Origin: Candidatus Gottesmanbacteria bacterium RIFCSPLOWO2_01_FULL_49_10
GTDB taxonomy: Bacteria; Patescibacteriota; Microgenomatia; UBA10105; UBA927
Length of the DNA stretch: 6,909 nt
Direction: 5' to 3'
Assembly (NCBI GenBank): GCA_001781025.1
Contig: MFJZ01000013.1
Coordinates: 3,321-10,229 of the forward strand
The notes under the pieces were generated by a model that had not been told where the DNA came from, made no database searches, and worked only from the letters and a program-made list of their open reading frames with translations. Positions 3,744 to 6,909 of the stretch are shown here, piece after piece; position 1 is the stretch's first letter; each line of letters begins with the position of its first letter. Both the position numbers and the translations under genes were made by a program.

Positions 3744-5138
3744 ATGAAACGATTTCTTTCCGGTATTACGCCAAGCGGGGATGGGAGTCTGCATATTGGG
3801 AATTATCTTGGTGCGGTGCGGCAGTTTATCGAGCTTGCCCGCGCAAACGAGTGCTTTCTTATGGTTGCCGATCTCCATGCCCTCACGACGATACAGGATA
3901 AGAAGCAATTGAGCCACAACATCGAAACATTGGTTCTCAACGAACTCGCGCTTCTCCGAGGATTTTTGACTGAAGAAGAATTTAAGAAAATCATTTTTTT
4001 CCGCCAATCGGATGTGGCGGAACACACCGAGCTCCAGTCTATCCTCAACAACGTGACGCCATTGGGGCTTATCAAGCGCGCGCATGCGTATAAAGACAAG
4101 CTCCAGGGAGAGGTATCCGAAGAGGATGTTAATATGGGGCTTTTTTGCTATCCCATCCTTATGGCGGCGGACATCCTCCTTTACAAGCCCGATCTCGTGC
4201 CGGTAGGGAAGGACCAGAAGCAGCATGTAGAAATTACAAGGGATATAGCTGGTAGGTTTAATAAGATTTATAAAAATAACGTCTTTAAGCTTCCCGAGCC
4301 ATACATCCCCGAAGAGGTGGCGGCGGTTTTGGGAACAGATGGAAAACGGAAGATGAGTAAAAGTTTGGGAAACGTCATCAGCATTTTTGAAGACGAAGAA
4401 ATTATCAGAAAACAAGTGATGAGTACGTACACCGACCCGACCCGTGTGCACGCCACAGACTCAGGACACATTGAGGGCAACATGGTTTTCGCGTACCTCG
4501 ATTTTTTCGGGGAATCTGGGAAAGTTGACGAACTTAAAGAAGCCTATAGAAAGGGTCAAGTGACGGATGTTGAGGTAAAAAATTACCTATATGATTCGTT
4601 GATGAAAACCTTCGTTCCCGCGCGAAAAGTGTATGAGGAGTTGAAAGCGAATCCCCAAAAAGTCAAAAAGATTTTAGAAAACGGGGCGGAAAAAACTCGC
4701 GCCGTTGCATCGCAGACGATGCAAGAAGTACGAGAGGCGATCGGGTTAACAAATGCGTATTCCTTGAGTAATGCGAGCGGATATCTGACCATCGATGAGT
4801 TCAGTCGTGTCGAAATGCGGGTTGGGAAGGTCATTGAAGCCACCAATAAAGAGGGGAGCGACAAGCTCATCCGACTAGTGGTGGACTTCGGCCCCGACTT
4901 CGCCAAAGCTTCGTCGGGCGAAGGATCTACGAGGATTATCTTTACCGGCGTACGGGAGTTTGGGTACCAGCCCTCGGATTTCTTAAACAAGCAGTTTTTC
5001 TTCGTCACCAATCTTGCGCCGCGGCGCATGATGGGCGAGGAGAGCCAGGGGATGATTCTTGCAGTGGATTCTGGGTCGGAGAAAAAGCCCATCTTTATAT
5101 CAGCAGATGAGATGCCCATAGGAGCAAGGGTTTGGTAA
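3744..5138 (+). CDS. trpS: Tryptophanyl-tRNA synthetase with C-terminal Trbp111/EMAP-II-type tRNA-binding domain
   Basis: The enzyme charges tRNA-Trp in the cytoplasm and is a class I synthetase. SGITPSG (6-12) and LHIGNYLGA (16-24, the HIGH motif) start the Rossmann fold. VADLHALTT, then LMAADILLYKPDLVPVGKDQ, are TrpRS-specific signatures for adenylate and Trp binding. KMSKS is at 203-207, close to its place in E. coli TrpRS. The catalytic part ends near residue 335, the normal full length. It is followed by about 115 extra residues, beginning near 349 (IDEFSRVEMRVGKVIEA) and ending MPIGARVW, with NLAPRRMMGEESQGM. That is the OB-fold tRNA-binding domain usually found on MetRS or as free Trbp111. 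A 7-bp palindrome in frame adds FAKASSGEG (386-394) to a loop of that domain. The gene lies 9 nt after higA and has a good Shine-Dalgarno. Confidence 0.97.
   Translation: MKRFLSGITPSGDGSLHIGNYLGAVRQFIELARANECFLMVADLHALTTIQDKKQLSHNIETLVLNELALLRGFLTEEEFKKIIFFRQSDVAEHTELQSILNNVTPLGLIKRAHAYKDKLQGEVSEEDVNMGLFCYPILMAADILLYKPDLVPVGKDQKQHVEITRDIAGRFNKIYKNNVFKLPEPYIPEEVAAVLGTDGKRKMSKSLGNVISIFEDEEIIRKQVMSTYTDPTRVHATDSGHIEGNMVFAYLDFFGESGKVDELKEAYRKGQVTDVEVKNYLYDSLMKTFVPARKVYEELKANPQKVKKILENGAEKTRAVASQTMQEVREAIGLTNAYSLSNASGYLTIDEFSRVEMRVGKVIEATNKEGSDKLIRLVVDFGPDFAKASSGEGSTRIIFTGVREFGYQPSDFLNKQFFFVTNLAPRRMMGEESQGMILAVDSGSEKKPIFISADEMPIGARVW
4898..4923. repeat. Palindromic repeat inserted in frame in trpS
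   Basis: Arms CTTCGCC (4898-4904) and GGCGAAG (4917-4923) surround a 12-nt loop containing AAAGCTTCG. Translated, it gives FAKASSGEG within a loop between strands of the tRNA-binding domain, where relatives usually have a short turn. A related sequence, CTTCGCTCAAAAGCTTCGG, forms the P8 hairpin of the tRNA intron (about 1476-1494), suggesting one repeat family. Confidence 0.55.
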
Positions 5139-5143
5139 GGATG

Positions 5144-5173
5144 TCTGGCGGAGCCAGATCTCGCTTCGCGAGA
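5144..5173. terminator. Two back-to-back hairpins after trpS
   Basis: TCTGGC-GGA-GCCAGA (5144-5158) is followed directly by TCTCGC-TTC-GCGAGA (5159-5173), both perfect 6-bp stems with 3-nt loops. They begin 6 bases after the trpS stop. No U-run follows, so simple intrinsic termination is doubtful. mRNA 3'-end protection or a REP-like element are alternatives. The pair is absent from the related sequence at 5945-5974. Confidence 0.5.
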
Positions 5174-5201
5174 CCCGTGGGGGCGAAGATTCAGTAAACT
5201 C

Positions 5202-5230
5202 TTGATATATTTAACCACATCTAGTACCAT
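5202..5230 (+). promoter_or_regulatory. Promoter of the HTH-PIN operon
   Basis: TTGATA (5202-5207) and TACCAT (5225-5230) are 17 nt apart, and the -10 ends only 6 nt before ATG 5237, predicting a leaderless transcript. It lies directly downstream of the trpS hairpins, so the operon is probably independent of trpS. Confidence 0.6.
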
Positions 5231-5236
5231 ATAGTC

Positions 5237-5488
5237 ATGTTTAGTACTAAAGTATATACTCCCGAACAGGTGGCTGAGATGCTGCAGCTTTCTAAAAACA
5301 CCGTGTATGGGCTCATCAGTCGTGGGGAGATCATCGCCAAAAAGATCGGTAACGTATACCGGATACCAGCCCGATCCATCTCGTTTGTGTTTACCGGATT
5401 GGATGCGGATCTGACTGATGCGCAAGCGGCTGACGAGAGGGTTCTCCCCCAGGTGGAACGCGCGTTAGGCGACGTCCGATCCACGTAA
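5237..5488 (+). CDS. Excisionase-type (MerR-like) helix-turn-helix protein, probable antitoxin of the PIN toxin
   Basis: This 83-residue protein starts with VYTPEQVAEMLQLSKNTVYGLISRGEI (6-32), then a wing strand KKIGNVYRIPARSI. This is the helix-turn-helix/wing layout of the excisionase-like HTH_17 family: TPEEVAELL, then VYRLIRRG, then GRxYRI. The C-terminal third (about 52-83, Asp/Ala-rich, ending RALGDVRST) has no recognised motif and may bind the partner protein. The gene is followed after 9 nt by a PIN-domain gene on the same strand. HTH_17-PIN pairs of this size are recurrent toxin-antitoxin modules, so an antitoxin and autorepressor role is the best inference. A promoter ends 6 nt upstream and no Shine-Dalgarno is visible. 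Confidence 0.85.
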   Translation: MFSTKVYTPEQVAEMLQLSKNTVYGLISRGEIIAKKIGNVYRIPARSISFVFTGLDADLTDAQAADERVLPQVERALGDVRST

Positions 5489-5497
5489 ACACATATC

Positions 5498-5920
5498 ATG
5501 CTCACCCCAGTCTTTGTCGATTCAGACGTGGTCATATCTTCCCTGATGTCCAAAACAGGAGCGGCATACCTCCTCATGAACGACGGGCGGATAGCGCGTT
5601 TCATTTCTGACGTATCTCTTCTTGAGCTCGAGCGGGTGGCAGACGCATTACATCTTTCACAAAAGGATCTGCAGAAGCTCGTGCAAACGCGGTGCGACGT
5701 CGTGGCGATTGGAGATCGCAAGAATGAGCTTACGCGCATGGCGGAATATACCCGTGACGCCAACGATGCGCATATTGTATTGGGAGGGAAACTTGCGAAG
5801 GCAAAATTCCTCGTTACCTACAACATGAAGCACTACCGGACGGGGAAAATACGGGACGATTTAGGGATCATCGTGCTGCCCCCGGCATTTTTATTGCAAT
5901 ACCTGCGGAGTCTCAACTAA
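5498..5920 (+). CDS. PIN-domain ribonuclease, VapC-like toxin
   Basis: This 140-residue protein matches the usual length of single-domain PIN toxins. It opens with VFVDSDVVISSL (5-16), where Asp8 is the first metal-binding acid. Next comes SDVSLLELERV, with Glu43 or Glu45 as the second, then RDANDAHIVLGGKLAKAKFLVTYNMKHY (86-113), where Asp87/Asp90 are the third, in the DxxDxxxL context. The fourth acidic position after the VT strand reads Asn (VTYN), as in some active PIN proteins with an NxKHF-type motif. PIN toxins are Mg-dependent endoribonucleases that cut tRNA or rRNA; the target cannot be read here. It starts 9 nt after the HTH gene without a visible Shine-Dalgarno, as in the doc operon. 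Confidence 0.88.
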   Translation: MLTPVFVDSDVVISSLMSKTGAAYLLMNDGRIARFISDVSLLELERVADALHLSQKDLQKLVQTRCDVVAIGDRKNELTRMAEYTRDANDAHIVLGGKLAKAKFLVTYNMKHYRTGKIRDDLGIIVLPPAFLLQYLRSLN

Positions 5921-5944
5921 TACATTCCTTTAATGCTTTACCGC

Positions 5945-5974
5945 AAGGATGCCAGGGGGCGAAGATACGATAAA
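5945..5974. repeat. Degenerate copy of the sequence that follows trpS
   Basis: AAGGATGCCAGG and then GGGGGCGAAGAT (5955-5966) match AAGGATGTCTGG (5137-5148) and GGGGGCGAAGAT (5179-5190); the second block is an exact 12-mer. The copies are directly repeated on either side of the HTH-PIN operon. The 5137 copy carries an extra block with the two hairpins. Confidence 0.5.
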
Positions 5975-5993
5975 GAAGAGGTTTAAAGCTAAT

Positions 5994-6042
5994 CAACCCG
6001 TCGGGTTGACGTAGTATTGACGTAGTACGGGTTGACGTAGTA
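5994..6042. repeat. CAACCC/GGGTTG hairpin and three copies of TTGACGTAGTA
   Basis: TTGACGTAGTA occurs at 6006-6016, 6017-6027 (tandem) and 6032-6042, all exact. CAACCC (5994-5999) and GGGTTG (6003-6008) form a 6-bp hairpin with a 3-nt loop, overlapping the first copy. TTGACG resembles a -35 and TAGTAT a -10, but the best spacing (15) is poor. A binding site or expanding tandem repeat is possible; no gene starts close by on the plus strand. Confidence 0.5.
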
Positions 6043-6062
6043 TCCCCCTACGATACCTCCGG

Positions 6063-6123
6063 AGTCTGAATTGAAGCCTTTATCATGCCGATGGGATGCC
6101 GGTGGGAGCAAGGGTATGATAAT
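6063..6123 (+). pseudogene. Decayed remnant of a trpS/tRNA-binding-domain 3' end
   Basis: GATGGGATGCCGGTGGGAGC and the following AAGGGTATGATAA (6090-6122) align with the last codons of trpS (5108-5138). Translated, they read DGMPVGARV then stop, against DEMPIGARVW in trpS. The differences fall mainly at third codon positions, suggesting former coding sequence. Upstream similarity continues to about 6066 (GAAGCC, TTTATCA) but with small deletions that break the frame. No start or earlier domain is present. It is either a partial duplication of trpS or the tail of a lost gene with the same domain. Confidence 0.55.
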
Positions 6124-6145
6124 GAACGAAACATGTGTACAAGCT

Positions 6146-6457
6146 TTATCCTTCAGGAGCTCCGAGAGTTGTTAACGGATGGTCCGGTGGTTGAGTTGCT
6201 TGGGACCTTTTTAAATATTTCCTGAATAACGCCTCTGCAAGAGCTCGTGCGACCAAAGGATCATTCATTTCGATTCCACTCCGTGGTTCTTCTAGATATT
6301 GTTCAACTGCTGCGGGCGTGAGTGTGAACTGTGCTCTCCTTTCGGCACGTGTCAGATCATAGTTTGCAATAAAGCGTTTTGCAAGTGCGTGAAGTTCTTC
6401 GTCGGATAATGAATCAAGCGATGCTATTGCTCTAGAAACTTCGGGTTGTGACGGCAT
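6146..6457 (-). CDS. Small hypothetical protein
   Basis: A 103-residue frame starts at ATG 6457-6455. I do not recognise a family. Residues 8-36 (SRAIASLDSLSDEELHALAKRFIANY) and 63-85 (EMNDPLVARALAEALFRKYLKR) look amphipathic and helical. The middle is TPAAVEQYLEEPRSGIEM and the tail is Pro-rich (QPPDHPLTTLGAPEG). There is no signal peptide, membrane segment or cysteine. Support for the gene is the single long frame with plausible composition, a possible promoter upstream, and the co-oriented transporter gene ending 54 nt before it. No Shine-Dalgarno is visible. A toxin-antitoxin or regulatory role cannot be argued from sequence. Confidence 0.6.
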   Translation of the reverse strand: MPSQPEVSRAIASLDSLSDEELHALAKRFIANYDLTRAERRAQFTLTPAAVEQYLEEPRSGIEMNDPLVARALAEALFRKYLKRSQATQPPDHPLTTLGAPEG

Positions 6458-6478
6458 TATCGTATAGACAGTAAAGGA

Positions 6479-6507
6479 AGTATAGATTGACGTGACGTGT
6501 TATACAA
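6479..6507 (-). promoter_or_regulatory. Possible promoter of the small hypothetical gene
   Basis: On the minus strand TTGTAT (6507-6502), a 17-nt spacer and TATACT (6484-6479) lie about 21 nt before the ATG. The -10 is good and the -35 weak. The spacer contains the direct repeat ACGTC-ACGTC, which might be a binding site. Confidence 0.4.
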
Positions 6508-6511
6508 GTAA

Positions 6512-6909
6512 TTAATCCCCTTTGTCTTTTACTGCGGTCAGTCCGGAAAGGAAGATCAGAAATCCACCGATGGCAGTAGATGGGAGTATGGGTTGTCCCA
6601 GAAAGAGCGCTCCCAATAGCGCACCAAGGACTGGTTCGGTGTACCCCAAGGTCGCTACCTCAAATGCCCTGAGGCGCGCAAACGCACGGCTTAACAGTAT
6701 TATGGGAAGAGCCGTCCCCACAAGCCCAAAGTAGAGGATCGCGCCGGCATCGGGCCACGAAAGCGACTGGGTAAGCGAAGGCAGGAGGAAGATGACGTTG
6801 CCGGTTGCCTGGCCCAGGATAAAGACGAAAGCCTGGGATGTCCCTGGAGTGTTGGGAGAAAGCTTACGCTGTGCTACATCCTGGACGCCGGAGGCAAGGG
6901 CAGCACCGA
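6512..6909 (-). CDS. EamA/DMT-family transporter, C-terminal part (5' end outside the window)
   Basis: The frame is open from the right edge to the stop at 6512-6514, about 131 residues. It covers the second EamA repeat. The segments AFVFILGQATGNVIFLLP, AGAILYFGLVGTALPIILLS, VATLGYTEPVLGALLGALFLG and LPSTAIGGFLIFLSGL read as four membrane helices. The TEPVLGALLGALFLGQP block is the family-typical E-P motif near the penultimate helix (TxPVxAxLxGxLxLGE in relatives). The protein ends in a short charged tail, KDKGD. DMT transporters of this type export metabolites or amino acids; the substrate cannot be inferred. A GTG at 6721 could look like a start but is internal, since coding continues upstream without interruption. 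Confidence 0.88.
   Translation of the reverse strand, partial: GAALASGVQDVAQRKLSPNTPGTSQAFVFILGQATGNVIFLLPSLTQSLSWPDAGAILYFGLVGTALPIILLSRAFARLRAFEVATLGYTEPVLGALLGALFLGQPILPSTAIGGFLIFLSGLTAVKDKGD

Noticed and set aside
3678..4451. Long minus-strand open frame (257 codons) opposite trpS
   Set aside because: It lies antisense to the clearly coding TrpRS catalytic domain and has no recognisable motif or promoter.
4583..5425. Minus-strand open frame of 280 codons opposite the trpS 3' half and the HTH gene
   Set aside because: It spans two genuine plus-strand genes and their promoter; the residue pattern is a codon shadow.
5221..5763. Minus-strand open frame of 180 codons opposite the HTH and PIN genes
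   Set aside because: It is antisense to both toxin-antitoxin genes, rich in Ser/Arg as expected for a shadow frame.
5994..6042. CRISPR array
   Set aside because: The repeated unit is 11 bp, two copies are directly tandem, and there are no spacers of uniform length.

Overview
The window looks like accessory-rich chromosome from a small-genome bacterium, most likely a member of the Candidate Phyla Radiation (Patescibacteria). This is inferred from four things: a membrane protein with an N-terminal helical module often seen in that group, a group I intron inside a CAU tRNA, a short palindrome inserted in frame in trpS, and promoters placed so close to start codons that mRNAs would be leaderless or nearly so. 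TGA ends several genes here, so the UGA-recoded CPR lineages are unlikely.

Layout. Positions 1-1163 (minus) hold a partial gene for a single-pass membrane protein in AT-rich sequence (sampled 60-base stretches are 32-35% G+C, against 47% for a stretch in trpS). Positions 1164-1389 carry no gene but contain a perfect 15-bp hairpin, a foldable segment, a 17-bp duplicate of the tRNA 3' end, and the tRNA terminator. Positions 1390-1667 (minus) are a tRNA-Met(CAU), probably initiator, split by a 208-nt group I intron between U33 and C34. Exons, guide sequence, P3, P4, P5, P6, P7 and P8 can all be placed. Diverging from it is a membrane-anchored staphylococcal-nuclease-like protein (1702-2292).

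Positions 2327-5920 are packed with three toxin-antitoxin modules around one essential gene. They are an AbrB/MazE-like antitoxin with a Doc toxin (minus), a HigB toxin with a HigA antitoxin (plus), then trpS, then a helix-turn-helix protein with a PIN-domain toxin (plus). The trpS Shine-Dalgarno overlaps the higA stop codon, and no separate trpS promoter is visible. The synthetase may therefore be transcribed from the HigA-controlled promoter. TrpRS is extended by a C-terminal Trbp111/EMAP-II-type tRNA-binding domain, a fusion unusual for this enzyme.

Positions 5921-6145 are a scar-like spacer. It has a second copy of the motif that follows trpS, three copies of an 11-mer, and a degraded copy of the trpS 3' end. 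This suggests that the HTH-PIN cassette was inserted or duplicated there. The right end has an unrecognised small protein (6146-6457, minus) and the C-terminal half of an EamA/DMT transporter (6512-6909, minus). No searches or folding programs were run; all pairings were found by eye.
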